Assembly: GCA_919901335.1 (NCBI GenBank)
Contig: CAKKOZ010000099.1
Location: forward strand, 1 to 38,358
Direction of reading: 5' to 3'
Length of the DNA stretch: 38,358 bases
Origin: Nitrospiria bacterium
Lineage (GTDB): Bacteria; Nitrospirota; Nitrospiria; JACQBZ01
The translations under genes were made by a program, and so were the position numbers. The notes under the pieces are model-generated. The model was given only the letters and a program-made list of their open reading frames with translations, was not told the DNA's origin and made no database searches. The first letter of the stretch is position 1. The number at the start of each line of letters is the position of its first letter. Shown here one piece after another: positions 1 to 7,873 of this stretch.

Positions 1-131
1 ACGGCTTTGTCAGTAGGGATCTACCCCGAGAGCAAAGCGAGCGAGAGGGGGAGGCGACTATCGTACTCCGCAAACTCTTCGAATTTGCTTCGCGCTGCGG
101 GTGAACCGCAGCTTGACCCGGCTTTGCCGGT
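1..131. other. Unassigned left edge, no gene called
   Basis: Frame 1 stays open from the window edge to a TGA at 226-228, but its translation is low in hydrophobic residues, resembles no protein I know and runs straight through the palindromic repeat at 132-208. It could be the tail of an upstream gene or chance. Two small hairpins are visible: CTGCGG/CCGCAG (95-100 with 106-111) and CCGGC/GCCGG (118-122 with 126-130). The second has the same TTT loop as the hairpin inside repeat copy 1, so this stretch may be a decayed or nested copy of the same element. Confidence 0.3.
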
Positions 132-208
132 GAGCGAGGATCGGGCTTTGCCCGTCCGAGCGCGGGGTGTGGGGGCATCGGAGGAGCGAAGCCCGCACGG
201 GCCCCCAC
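132..208 (+). repeat. Palindromic intergenic repeat, copy 1
   Basis: This is one of four related elements in the window. It opens with GAGCGAGGA, then a small hairpin CGGGC-TTT-GCCCG (142-154), then GCGCGGGGTGTGGGGGCATC, a short variable middle, and ends CCGCACGGGCCCCCAC. GTGGGGGC at 169-176 pairs perfectly with GCCCCCAC at 201-208, so the element would fold as a hairpin in RNA or single-stranded DNA. It lies upstream of rpmJ. No encoded protein is likely, although one frame stays open through it. Confidence 0.85.
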
Positions 209-233
209 AGATAATGGCGGCGACGTGAGCCCC

Positions 234-239
234 TATAAT
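234..239 (+). promoter_or_regulatory. Possible -10 element upstream of rpmJ
   Basis: A perfect TATAAT lies 17 bases before the rpmJ start codon. No good -35 hexamer is found 16-18 bases upstream, so an internal promoter is only possible, not shown. Confidence 0.25.
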
Positions 240-255
240 AAATGCGGGTAAAAAA

Positions 256-369
256 ATGAAAGTGCGATCATCGGTAAAGGCGATCTGTGCAAAATGCAAG
301 GTCATTCGACGCAAGGGCGTGGTCCGCGTCATCTGCACCAATCGCCGTCACAAACAGCGCCAAGGATAG
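256..369 (+). CDS. rpmJ: 50S ribosomal protein L36
   Basis: A 37-residue protein beginning MKVRSSVKAICAKC and ending in RHKQRQG, the full length of bacterial L36. It is a component of the large ribosomal subunit. Cys11, Cys14, Cys27 and His32 form the zinc-binding set of the C+ form of L36, so this version should bind zinc. The gene is the first of a cluster followed by rpsM, rpsK, rpsD, rpoA and rplQ, the usual order in many bacteria. The Shine-Dalgarno sequence is poor (an A-rich stretch after GCGGG). Repeat copies lie on both sides of it. Confidence 0.96.
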   Translation: MKVRSSVKAICAKCKVIRRKGVVRVICTNRRHKQRQG

Positions 370-404
370 TTATAGAGAAATCAATATCGATCCCGTAGAT
401 AAGT

Positions 405-491
405 AAGCGAGGATCAGGCTTTGCCTGTCCGAGCGCGGGGTGTGGGGGCATCGGAGGACCTGCGGTTCTGTTCATCCGCACGGGCCCCCGC
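405..491 (+). repeat. Palindromic intergenic repeat, copy 2
   Basis: Same family as 132-208: AAGCGAGGATCAGGC, a CAGGC-TTT-GCCTG hairpin, the GTGTGGGGGCATCGGAGGA block, a variable middle with its own TGCGG/CCGCA stem, and the end CCGCACGGGCCCCCGC. GTGGGGGC (442-449) pairs with GCCCCCGC (484-491) with one G-U wobble in place of the A-U of copies 1 and 4. Its 3' end lies 5 bases before the AAAGGAGG ribosome-binding site of rpsM. Confidence 0.87.
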
Positions 492-508
492 TTAGGAAAG
501 GAGGAAAC

Positions 509-892
509 GTGGCGAGAATCGCGGGTGTGGATCTTCCAAGAGAAAAGAGAGTGGTCGTGGGCTTGACCTATATTTTTGGAATCGGCCAGTCGGCTTCGAT
601 GAAGATCCTCAAAAAGGCGGGAGTGAATCAGGATAAACGGGTGAAAGATCTGAAAGAAGACGAAATCGTCGTGCTCCGGGACATCATTGAGCGGGACTAT
701 AAAGTCGAAGGCGATCTTCGTAAAGAAGTGTCCATGGGGATCAAGCGGCTGATGGACATCGGAAGCTACCGAGGCTTGCGGCACCGGAAGGGATTGCCGG
801 TTCGAGGGCAGCGGACGAAAACCAACGCGCGCACTCGAAAGGGTCCCAAACGGTCCGTCGGTATTAAACGTAAGAGCGAAGCAACGGCTTAA
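509..892 (+). CDS. rpsM: 30S ribosomal protein S13
   Basis: 127 residues starting MARIAGVDLPREKRVVVGL, the classic S13 N-terminus, and ending in a basic tail with GLRHRKGLPVRGQRTKTNAR and GPKRS motifs. S13 sits in the head of the small subunit and contacts tRNA and the large subunit. I chose the GTG at 509 because AAAGGAGG lies at 497-504 and the protein aligns from there. The frame stays open upstream to 440, but those codons belong to the repeat. The stop at 890-892 abuts repeat copy 3. Confidence 0.97.
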   Translation: MARIAGVDLPREKRVVVGLTYIFGIGQSASMKILKKAGVNQDKRVKDLKEDEIVVLRDIIERDYKVEGDLRKEVSMGIKRLMDIGSYRGLRHRKGLPVRGQRTKTNARTRKGPKRSVGIKRKSEATA

Positions 893-975
893 AGCGAGCG
901 ACTGGCTCTGCCGGCGCGAGCACGGGGGTGGGGGCATCGGAGGATGTCCCGATAGGACACCGCACGGGCCCCAAC
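893..975 (+). repeat. Palindromic intergenic repeat, copy 3
   Basis: Begins right after the rpsM stop codon with AGCGAGCGAC, has the small CCGGC-type stem region, the GTGGGGGCATCGGAGGA block at 928-944, a variable middle with its own stem TGTCC/GGACA, and the end CCGCACGGGCCCCAAC. The distal arm carries one change (CCCAAC for CCCCAC), weakening the closing stem with 928-935. It ends about 7 bases before the ribosome-binding site of rpsK. Confidence 0.83.
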
Positions 976-992
976 TAACAATGAGGTAATAC

Positions 993-1376
993 ATGGGAAA
1001 TAAAAAAGGGAAAAAACGCGAAAAGAAGATGGTCCAGATCGGGATTGCACACATCCTGGCGTCTTTTAATAATACGATTGTGACCATGACCGATATGAAC
1101 GGAAATGTTGTGGTGTGGTCCAGCGCCGGGAATCAGGGTTTCAAAGGCTCCAGGAAAAGCACCCCCTTTGCCGCGCAGCGGGCGGGCGAGGTGGCCGCCA
1201 AGAAGGCAATGGAGCACGGCATGCGGCAGGTTGACGTGTATGTCAAAGGTCCCGGATCCGGCAGGGAGTCGGCGATTCGGGCGTTGCAGGCGGCTGGATT
1301 GAAGATCAATCTGATTAAAGACGTAACGCCTGTCCCGCATAACGGATGTCGGCCGCCCAAGCGGCGACGGGTATAA
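993..1376 (+). CDS. rpsK: 30S ribosomal protein S11
   Basis: 127 residues. The core carries the S11 hallmarks HILASFNNTIVTMTDMNGN, the SSAGNQGFKGSRKSTPFAAQ region, VKGPGSGRESAIRAL and the C-terminal DVTPVPHNGCRPPKRRRV. S11 forms part of the small-subunit platform near the mRNA exit. The N-terminus is lysine-rich (GNKKGKKREKK), as in many S11 proteins. A GAGGT lies shortly before the ATG. It sits between rpsM and rpsD in the standard order. Confidence 0.97.
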   Translation: MGNKKGKKREKKMVQIGIAHILASFNNTIVTMTDMNGNVVVWSSAGNQGFKGSRKSTPFAAQRAGEVAAKKAMEHGMRQVDVYVKGPGSGRESAIRALQAAGLKINLIKDVTPVPHNGCRPPKRRRV

Positions 1377-1399
1377 CACCATAAGGAGGAAGACACGAC

Positions 1400-2026
1400 G
1401 TGGGACGATATATCGGATCAGTTTGTCGGTTGTGCCGGCGGGAAGGAAATAAATTGTTTCTGAAGGGAAGCCGGTGTTATACGGAGAAATGCGCCATTGA
1501 GCGACGGAACTATTCACCGGGTCAACACGGCCAGGCACGCCCCCGGATATCCGAATATCAAACCCAGCTGCGGGAGAAACAAAAGCTTAAGCGGATCTAT
1601 GGACTTCTGGAGCGCCAGTTCCGCGGGTATTTCGAGAAGGCGGCTCGTAAAAAAGGCATCACGGGAGAAAATCTTCTTCAGATGCTCGAGAGGAGACTGG
1701 ACAACATCGTGTATCGAATGGGTTTCTGTTCGTCCCGGAAGGAAGCCCGGCAGATGGTGAACCACGGACATTTCCTGGTTAATGGGCGGAAGGTGGACGT
1801 GGCTTCTTTTCTTGTCAAAAACGATGATGTGGTTGAACTCAAACCGGCCAGCCGGGAGTTGGCTCAGATCCAGACCTATCTGACGGCAGCGGAGGGGAGA
1901 GGCATTCCTCAATGGCTGGAACTGGACAAGGCTAATTTTAAGGGACGGGTTAAAGCCATTCCGACCAAGGAAGAATTGGCGATGCCGGTGAATGAGCGAT
2001 TGGTGGTGGAACTCTATTCCAGGTAA
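1400..2026 (+). CDS. rpsD: 30S ribosomal protein S4 (zinc-binding form)
   Basis: 208 residues, the usual S4 length, starting at a GTG with AAGGAGGA upstream. S4 binds 16S rRNA early in assembly of the small subunit. Cys9, Cys12, Cys26 and Cys31 match the zinc-binding cysteines known in Thermus-type S4. The S4 RNA-binding domain follows at about residues 97-160 (RRLDNIVYRMGFCSSRKEARQMVNHGHFLVNGRKV), and the end VNERLVVELYSR is typical. Together with zinc-type L36 this suggests that the organism keeps C+ forms of its ribosomal proteins. Confidence 0.97.
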   Translation: MGRYIGSVCRLCRREGNKLFLKGSRCYTEKCAIERRNYSPGQHGQARPRISEYQTQLREKQKLKRIYGLLERQFRGYFEKAARKKGITGENLLQMLERRLDNIVYRMGFCSSRKEARQMVNHGHFLVNGRKVDVASFLVKNDDVVELKPASRELAQIQTYLTAAEGRGIPQWLELDKANFKGRVKAIPTKEELAMPVNERLVVELYSR

Positions 2027-2093
2027 GCATCTTCTTGTTCCTGGATGATTCGAAAAGCGGAAGGATTTCTGTTTTCGTCCATAAGGAGGACGT

Positions 2094-3092
2094 ATGATTA
2101 TTCGAACCAAAGACTTCCAGATTCCCAAAAAACTGGAAATGGAAACAGAAACATTAACTTCGACCTACGGAAAATTTCATGCGGAGCCGTTTGAGCGCGG
2201 TTTTGGAACAACCATCGGCAATTCCCTGAGGAGGATTTTACTTTCTTCCATCGCCGGTGCCGCCGTGACCTCCGTAAAAATTGAGGGGGTCCTGCATGAG
2301 TTTTCGACCCTTCCGGGGGTTAAAGAAGACGTCACGGATATTATCCTGAATATCAAGAACCTTCGCTTAAAACTGCACACGGACCGGCCGAAGACCGTCC
2401 GGCTTAGAAAAAAGGGGCCGGGGGAAGCTAGGGCCAAGGATATCATCCACGATGCGGATGTGGAGGTTATGAACCCGGATCTTCATATCGCAACACTGGA
2501 TAAGGAAGCAAATCTGGATATCGAAATGGTCATCCGCATCGGGAGCGGCTACATGCCGGCCGAGCGGAACAAGGAGGAGGGGATGCCGATCGGTATGATC
2601 CCCGTGGATTCCATTTTCACCCCCGTCAAGAAAGTTAATTTCACGATCGAAAACGCGCGGGTGGGACGGATCACCGATTATGATAAATTGATCATGGAGA
2701 TCTGGACGGACGGCGGCGTTAAACCGGACGATGCCTTGGCGTACGCCGCTAAGATTCTGAAGGATCATCTTGCGATTTTCATTAATTTTGATGAGACGAT
2801 CGAGCCGGCGCAGGAACAGGTTGAGGACAAGAAGACCGAGTTCAACAAACATCTTTTACGGAGCGTGCATGAGCTTGAACTCTCCGTCCGCGCGGCCAAC
2901 TGCTTGAAAAACGCGAACATCAAAACGATCGGCGATCTGGTTCAGCGGACGGAGTCCGAAATGCTTCGGACAAAAAATTTCGGGCGGAAGTCGCTCAATG
3001 AAATAAAGGAAATCTTGACTGACATGGGGCTGTCCCTGGGCATGAAGGTGGGTTCCCATACGTCCGGCGAAGGCGCCGGGAAAGAGGAGTAA
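2094..3092 (+). CDS. rpoA: DNA-directed RNA polymerase subunit alpha
   Basis: 332 residues, the usual length. The N-terminal domain (about 1-230) shows GRTLGNSLRRILLSSI-type sequence (here FGTTIGNSLRRILLSS) for dimerisation and beta/beta' contact. The C-terminal domain (about 255-320) contains LSVRAANCLKNANIKTIGDL and RKSLNEIKEIL, which contact UP elements and activators. ATAAGGAGG lies just upstream of the ATG. The gene follows rpsD by 67 bases and precedes rplQ by 7, the normal order. Confidence 0.98.
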   Translation: MIIRTKDFQIPKKLEMETETLTSTYGKFHAEPFERGFGTTIGNSLRRILLSSIAGAAVTSVKIEGVLHEFSTLPGVKEDVTDIILNIKNLRLKLHTDRPKTVRLRKKGPGEARAKDIIHDADVEVMNPDLHIATLDKEANLDIEMVIRIGSGYMPAERNKEEGMPIGMIPVDSIFTPVKKVNFTIENARVGRITDYDKLIMEIWTDGGVKPDDALAYAAKILKDHLAIFINFDETIEPAQEQVEDKKTEFNKHLLRSVHELELSVRAANCLKNANIKTIGDLVQRTESEMLRTKNFGRKSLNEIKEILTDMGLSLGMKVGSHTSGEGAGKEE

Positions 3093-3099
3093 AGCCGAT

Positions 3100-3516
3100 A
3101 TGCGTCACAAAAAACGCGGACGACAACTGGGGCGGGATACGGATCACCGCCGAGCCCTTTTCCGAAATCTGGTCACCTCGCTGTTCGAACATGAACGGAT
3201 TGAGACGACCGCGGCCAAGGCCAAAGAGATTCGGGGGATCGCGGATAAAATGATTACCCTTGGAAAACAGGGAAATCTTGCGGCTCGGAGACGGGCGGCG
3301 GCCTACTTGATGAACCCGGAGACCGTCTCGAAATTGTTTGCTGAAATTGCGCCCCGGTTCAACCAACGCCCGGGAGGGTATACGCGTCTTATTCGAACGC
3401 GCGTCCGAATTGGGGATGGGGCCAAAATGGCCGTGGTGGAATTGGTCGTGCAGGGTCAACTGAATAAACCCAAGAAGACCGAGAAGCCCAGAGAGGCGCC
3501 GGAAAAGAGCCCCTGA
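3100..3516 (+). CDS. rplQ: 50S ribosomal protein L17
   Basis: 138 residues with the L17 signature at the N-terminus (MRHKKRGRQLGRDTDHRRAL) followed by FRNLVTSLFEHERIETTAAKAKE-type sequence. The L17 core ends near residue 120, and a short charged tail (KKTEKPREAPEKSP) follows. L17 lies near the peptide exit tunnel. It is the last gene of the ribosomal cluster and is followed by a terminator hairpin. Confidence 0.97.
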   Translation: MRHKKRGRQLGRDTDHRRALFRNLVTSLFEHERIETTAAKAKEIRGIADKMITLGKQGNLAARRRAAAYLMNPETVSKLFAEIAPRFNQRPGGYTRLIRTRVRIGDGAKMAVVELVVQGQLNKPKKTEKPREAPEKSP

Positions 3517-3538
3517 GTTTGTTCCCCGCTTCTGTTTG

Positions 3539-3573
3539 GCGGCTCCTGATCGTCCGGGAGCCGCTGAACTTTT
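3539..3573 (+). terminator. Terminator after rplQ
   Basis: GCGGCTCC (3539-3546) pairs perfectly with GGAGCCGC (3557-3564) over a 10-base loop and is followed by TGAACTTTT. The T-tract is short, so its strength is uncertain, but the position at the end of the ribosomal cluster and before a new promoter fits. Confidence 0.7.
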
Positions 3574-3642
3574 CCCGTCCGATTTTTCCCATTCTCTGAC
3601 CCAGCCTATCTTCCCGCCGAGTTTCGGGTGGATCGGGTACGC

Positions 3643-3671
3643 TTTACTCAAATCATTCTGTGTGTTATAGT
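3643..3671 (+). promoter_or_regulatory. Promoter for the lpt-rpoN-rapZ cluster
   Basis: TTTACT (3643-3648) and TATAGT (3666-3671) are separated by 17 bases, and the -10 is preceded by TGT, giving an extended -10 (TGTTATAGT). The same TGTTATA(G/A) sequence occurs in the promoters at 20345 and 23479. The expected transcription start, near 3678, is only about three bases before the ATG of lptC, so the message would be almost leaderless. Confidence 0.6.
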
Positions 3672-3680
3672 GTGTGTGCG

Positions 3681-4247
3681 ATGGATACGGTGAAATTCCC
3701 AAAGGTAATTCTGTTGACCTTGATCGGAATCCTCTTGGTGCTGTTGGTTTGGGTCTTATCGGTTGGGATCGAGCGCCATGCCGTTTTGCCTTCCTCAAGA
3801 GGACTGATCGGCAAAGCGGATATCGAAATGGACCGGTTCTCTCTAAAACAGATCCGTAATGGTTTAGTGGAATGGAATATCAAAGCCGATCGGGCGGAAC
3901 TGTTTGAAGAACGACACGAGGTTTCTCTGAGTGCCCTGCAGGCAACCTTGCGGACGGCCGAAGGGCTCCGCGTGAGTTTTTCAGGAGACCGGGGTCTTTT
4001 CAATACCGGAACGCGTGACTTCGGAATCAAACAGAACGACGGCGATTTGGATGTATCCATGAATAACGGCTACACCATCCAAGCCCCCTCCTTGACCTGG
4101 AAGGACCGGCAACGGGAAATCGTATCGGAACAACCGATCCGGATCATCGGTCAAGGACTTCGGATTCGCGGCGATCACCTGATTGTAAAACCAGAAAATC
4201 AGCAATTGACGGTCAGTGGAGATGTCCATGTTACGACGGAGCCTTAG
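3681..4247 (+). CDS. lptC: LPS export protein LptC
   Basis: About 188 residues from the ATG at 3681: one N-terminal membrane helix (about residues 8-29, VILLTLIGILLVLLVWVL), then a beta-rich periplasmic region with the LptC pattern (a WNIKADRAELFEE segment and, near the end, LRIRGDHLIVKPENQQLTVSGDV). LptC is the inner-membrane bitopic partner that receives LPS from LptBFG and passes it to LptA. An in-frame GTG at 3660 would add seven residues, but it lies upstream of the predicted transcription start. The end overlaps the predicted start of lptA by 20 bases, and lptB follows, which supports the call. Confidence 0.85.
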   Translation: MDTVKFPKVILLTLIGILLVLLVWVLSVGIERHAVLPSSRGLIGKADIEMDRFSLKQIRNGLVEWNIKADRAELFEERHEVSLSALQATLRTAEGLRVSFSGDRGLFNTGTRDFGIKQNDGDLDVSMNNGYTIQAPSLTWKDRQREIVSEQPIRIIGQGLRIRGDHLIVKPENQQLTVSGDVHVTTEP

Positions 4248-4775
4248 TGGCATCCTGCTGGCCGTGGGTGTTTTTTTTTAAATTCCTCACCTCTTTATTC
4301 AACGGAGACGACTCCGCACGCCCAACCGCTTTCCATCAGCTCAAAAGCCATGACGGTAAGAAACCTTGAACAGCAGGCCATTTTTGAGGGTGATGTGGTG
4401 ATGAAGAAAGAGGGTTTGACCATCACGTCAGACCATGCCAAGGTGACGTTTGCCTCCATAGAGGCTCCGATGGAAGATAAAAAAAAGCCGCCCGCCGGGC
4501 TGTTTTCCCCGCAATCCCAGTTCGCGGATAATGAGATAACACTCATTCACGCGACCGGGAATGTTGTTCTGCGGCAAGGTGATCGGCGGGTTCATTCAAA
4601 AGAGGCTTTGTATTATCAAAAAGAAGAGAAAGTTGTCCTGCTGGGTGAGCCGGTGGCGTTGGAGAAAGACTATTGGGTGACGGGCACGAAGATGACAATT
4701 TTTTTGCGCGAGAACCGGAGTATCATTGAAGGCAGCAGAATGATCATTCACCCGAAAGATCAGGCGCCCGAATAG
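4228..4775 (+). CDS. lptA: LPS transport periplasmic protein LptA, split by an apparent frameshift
   Basis: From the ATG at 4228 a signal peptide is encoded (MLRRSLSGILLAVGVFF), but the frame stops at TAA 4279-4281, directly after a run of nine T (4271-4279). Moving one base back at that run continues in the other frame as LNSSPLYSTETTPHAQPL and joins without a break to the mature OstA/LptA-like domain (AIFEGDVVMKKEGLTITSD, then IHATGNVVLRQGDRRVHSKEA). There is no good start codon in the second frame before 4350, and starting there would lose the export signal. The heptamer T-TTT-TTT suits a -1 ribosomal shift, and the T9 run suits polymerase slippage. A sequencing error or a real mutation is also possible. 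LptA bridges the periplasm in LPS export. Confidence 0.75.
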
Positions 4776-4802
4776 TTGGATTCCGTATTTTGAAGGAAAA
4801 CG

Positions 4803-5528
4803 ATGATCCTGAGCGCAAAACATCTTGAGAAAAGCTTCCGCCATCGGAAAGTCGTCAAGGATGTCAGCCTTGAGGTAAAGGCCGGGGAAGTGGTCGGATT
4901 ACTGGGGCCGAACGGGGCCGGAAAGACAACCGTTTTTTATATGATGGTGGGTCTGATCGCCGCGGATAGTGGAGAGATCTGCCTGGATGACCAGCGCATC
5001 ACGAATCTGCCCATGTACCGAAGGGCCCGCCGGGGAATCGGCTATCTTCCGCAGGAACCTTCTGTTTTCCGAAAGCTGACGGTGGAAGAAAATCTTCTCG
5101 CTATTCTTGAAACGCTGGATTTGTCTTCCGTGGAACGTCAAGAACGCCTTCATGCCCTCCTCAATGAATTAAACATTTCACATCTGGCCAAAAGCAGGGC
5201 TTATGCCTTATCCGGAGGGGAACGTCGGAGGGTCGAAATCACGCGATCGCTGGTGACCTCCCCTCACTTCCTTCTTTTGGATGAACCGTTTGCGGGAATT
5301 GATCCGATCGCGATTATAGACATTCAGAAGATTATCGGCCAATTAAAGAACAAGGGGATCGGGGTTCTGATTACGGATCATAATGTACAGGAAACACTTG
5401 AGATCACAGATCGTTCTTATATAATTAACGCAGGTGAAATTCTCGAATCAGGCACGTCGCATGATATCGCAAACAGCGCCAAGGCCAAAGCGATTTACTT
5501 GGGAGAAAAATTTCGGTTTCTTGGATAA
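4803..5528 (+). CDS. lptB: LPS export ABC transporter ATP-binding protein LptB
   Basis: 241 residues, the usual LptB length. Walker A is GPNGAGKT (35-42), the ABC signature LSGGE lies at 136-140, Walker B FLLLDE at 156-161 and the switch histidine at 193 (ITDHNV). LptB supplies the energy for LPS extraction by LptFG at the inner membrane. The sequence DEPFAGIDPIAI and the position directly after lptC and lptA identify it as LptB rather than a branched-chain amino acid transporter subunit. lptF and lptG are not in the window. Confidence 0.95.
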   Translation: MILSAKHLEKSFRHRKVVKDVSLEVKAGEVVGLLGPNGAGKTTVFYMMVGLIAADSGEICLDDQRITNLPMYRRARRGIGYLPQEPSVFRKLTVEENLLAILETLDLSSVERQERLHALLNELNISHLAKSRAYALSGGERRRVEITRSLVTSPHFLLLDEPFAGIDPIAIIDIQKIIGQLKNKGIGVLITDHNVQETLEITDRSYIINAGEILESGTSHDIANSAKAKAIYLGEKFRFLG

Positions 5529-5571
5529 GCCACGGAATGGGGATCATGACCCGAACTGAAGACCCCGCATT

Positions 5572-6993
5572 ATGAAGACCAGCCTCGATTTGAAGCTCAC
5601 GCAGAAACTCGTCATGACACCGCAGTTGCAACAGGCCATAAAGCTGTTGCAGCTTTCTCGGTTGGAGCTCTCGCAAACGGTCTCGCAGGAGTTGCTTGAG
5701 AATCCTTTGCTTGAGGAATCCGTGACGGATCTGGAAGAGCCGGTTGATGAAAAGAAAACGCAAGACGAGGAGGAACTTCCGGATTCCAGTGAAGCCGAAT
5801 TGTCTTCCCAGTGGGAGGAATATATCGGCGACATACAACGCGAAAACAGGGAAACCGAGTATCCCTCTGCGGTGGGCGATGAGCTCCCGTCTTACGAGCA
5901 AACCCTGACCCGGCCGCAGTCCCTGTCGGAACATCTCCTGTGGCAGTTAAGCTTGTCTGTCGCGACCCCTCAAGAAGTCGAGATTGGAAAGCTCATGATC
6001 GGAAATATTGATGAGGAAGGTTATCTCCGGGTTTCGGTTGAAGAACTGGCTGCATCGGCCGAGGCCAAAATTGAGGACGTCGAACGCGCGCTGAAACTCG
6101 TCCAAGGTTTTGATCCGATGGGGGTCGGCGCAAGACATCTTCGGGAATGCTTATTGATACAACTCGATCAACTTGGCCTAAAAGGCTCCATGGCCGAGGT
6201 CATTGTCTCCAACCATCTTCAGGATATCGAAACCCGAAGGTTCCAGGGCATCGCCAAGACGTTGGGGGTTTCTCTTGACGAAGTTTTAGCCGTGGTGAAG
6301 ATCATTCAGGGGCTCGAACCCAAACCCGGTCGTCCCTTTTTTTCTGATGTGGCCCAAATGATTATGCCGGATATCTTTGTGGTGAAGACCGATGACAACT
6401 ATACCGTTGCGCTCAATGATGACGGCCTACCCAAATTGCGGATCAGTGCGTACTATCAAAAGCTGCTGTCGGAAAAATCACGGACGCCCGATACGATCCG
6501 CACCTATCTTGCAGACCGATTCCGATCCGCGGTCTGGCTGGTTCGCAGCATCGAACAGCGGAATCGGACGATTTGCAAAGTCGCAGAAAGCATCGTCAAG
6601 TTCCAGCGGGAGTTTTTTGAAAAAGGGGTCGATTACTTGAAACCCCTGGTATTGCGCCAGGTGGCGGACGACATTTCCATGCACGAATCAACCATCAGCC
6701 GTGTAACGACGAATAAGTACATGCATACCCCTCGGGGGATCTTCGACTTAAAGTATTTTTTCAACAGCAGCATTTCGAGAGGCGGTGAGTTTGGGGGTGG
6801 AGTCTCCTCCGTTTCGGTCCGGGAGCTCATCCGGCAGATGGTGTCGCAGGAAGATCCGAAAAATCCGCTCAAAGACCAGGAAATCGTTGAACGACTGAAA
6901 AGCCAGCATATTGAGATCGCGCGGAGGACGGTGGCGAAATACCGAGCGGAGTTAAAAATACCCCAGGCCGGTCATCGTCGATATGGTTCCTAA
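5572..6993 (+). CDS. rpoN: RNA polymerase sigma-54 factor
   Basis: 473 residues with the three RpoN parts: a Gln/Leu-rich activator-interacting region (1-50, KLVMTPQLQQAIKLLQLSRL), an acidic linker (about 50-105), the core-binding domain, and the DNA-binding part with the HTH (SMHESTISRVTTNKYMHTPRG) and the RpoN box ARRTVAKYR at 450-458. Sigma-54 recognises GG/GC (-24/-12) promoters and needs an AAA+ activator. Both partners occur in this window: a NifA-like activator at 23600 and two -24/-12 promoters at 25288 and 31278. The usual downstream gene for the hibernation factor Hpf is absent, and rapZ follows directly. Confidence 0.97.
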   Translation: MKTSLDLKLTQKLVMTPQLQQAIKLLQLSRLELSQTVSQELLENPLLEESVTDLEEPVDEKKTQDEEELPDSSEAELSSQWEEYIGDIQRENRETEYPSAVGDELPSYEQTLTRPQSLSEHLLWQLSLSVATPQEVEIGKLMIGNIDEEGYLRVSVEELAASAEAKIEDVERALKLVQGFDPMGVGARHLRECLLIQLDQLGLKGSMAEVIVSNHLQDIETRRFQGIAKTLGVSLDEVLAVVKIIQGLEPKPGRPFFSDVAQMIMPDIFVVKTDDNYTVALNDDGLPKLRISAYYQKLLSEKSRTPDTIRTYLADRFRSAVWLVRSIEQRNRTICKVAESIVKFQREFFEKGVDYLKPLVLRQVADDISMHESTISRVTTNKYMHTPRGIFDLKYFFNSSISRGGEFGGGVSSVSVRELIRQMVSQEDPKNPLKDQEIVERLKSQHIEIARRTVAKYRAELKIPQAGHRRYGS

Positions 6994-7006
6994 AGGGTAT
7001 GCTCCA

Positions 7007-7873
7007 ATGGATCTTCGGCTGGTAATCGTCAGCGGCCTTTCCGGTTCGGGAAAGACCCATGCATTGAAATGCTTCGAGGACCTCGGGTTCTTCTGCGTTG
7101 ACAATCTGCCGCCTCCGTTATTGCCCGTCTTTACGGATTTGTGCGTACAATCCAGTACCGGGATCAAGACGGTGGCGGTTGGAATCGATATCCGAGAACG
7201 CGATTTTTTGAGAGATTTTTTGTCGGTTTCCGAGCGGATGAAAAAGGAAGGCTGTCAGGCTGAGTTGATCTTTCTTGAGGCGAAGGATGAGGTGCTGATT
7301 CGGCGGTTTTCCGAGACCCGGCGGCCTCATCCTCTTGCCAAAAATAGACCGATTCTGGAGGGGATTCAGCAGGAAAGAGACGAGTTGGCCGGGCTAAAAC
7401 AACGGGCCGATCGAATCATTGACACGTCCAATTTTACGACCCAACAATTGAAGGACGTCGTTGTTCAGTATTATGTCGATCATGGCGAGAGCAGGAAGCC
7501 CAGCATTTCCATCATTTCGTTCGGTTATAAGAATGGGATTCCGTACGAGATCGATCTGTTGTTTGATGTGCGATTTCTTCGGAACCCGAATTCTGTGGCC
7601 GAGTTAAAACCTCTCTCGGGTGAGGATCCGGCGATCCAGGAGTATGTCTTTAAAAAAACGGAAGCGGAAAAATTTATTGAACAGGTCAAATCATTCCTGG
7701 TCTTTCTGGTTCCTTACTATGAAAAAGAAGGACGGCCCTATTTAACCATCGCGATCGGTTGTACCGGGGGGCGCCACCGATCGGTGGCGATCGCGCGTCG
7801 TCTTTACGACGACTTGAAAGCGGCCCGCTATGACGTTGTGCTCCGGCATCGTGATATCCATCGGGATCGTTGA
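7007..7873 (+). CDS. rapZ: RNase adapter protein RapZ (nucleotide-binding)
   Basis: 288 residues from the ATG at 7007. Walker A GLSGSGKT is at 10-17, followed by ALKCFEDLGFFCVDNLPP and, near residue 251, GCTGGRHRSVAIARRL, both diagnostic of RapZ/YvcJ. In enterobacteria RapZ guides RNase E to the GlmZ small RNA and so tunes amino-sugar supply. In other phyla its target is unknown. AAAGGG at 6992-6997 lies nine bases before this ATG. An in-frame ATG at 6983 would overlap rpoN and add eight residues. The rpoN-rapZ neighbourhood is conserved in many bacteria. Confidence 0.93.
   Translation: MDLRLVIVSGLSGSGKTHALKCFEDLGFFCVDNLPPPLLPVFTDLCVQSSTGIKTVAVGIDIRERDFLRDFLSVSERMKKEGCQAELIFLEAKDEVLIRRFSETRRPHPLAKNRPILEGIQQERDELAGLKQRADRIIDTSNFTTQQLKDVVVQYYVDHGESRKPSISIISFGYKNGIPYEIDLLFDVRFLRNPNSVAELKPLSGEDPAIQEYVFKKTEAEKFIEQVKSFLVFLVPYYEKEGRPYLTIAIGCTGGRHRSVAIARRLYDDLKAARYDVVLRHRDIHRDR

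Noticed and set aside
7..228. Open frame of 73 codons at the left edge as a gene
   Set aside because: It starts at a TTG without ribosome-binding site and runs through repeat copy 1. The composition is not protein-like. It may be the end of an upstream gene, but nothing identifies one.
440..508. Longer N-terminus for S13
   Set aside because: These codons are the repeat sequence. The S13 family start (ARIAGVDLP) is at 509 with a good ribosome-binding site.
4245..4350. LptC-LptA as one protein by stop-codon readthrough (both parts share a frame)
   Set aside because: The frame after the lptC stop has a non-conserved linker and no start. The signal peptide encoded from 4228 in the other frame explains LptA better.
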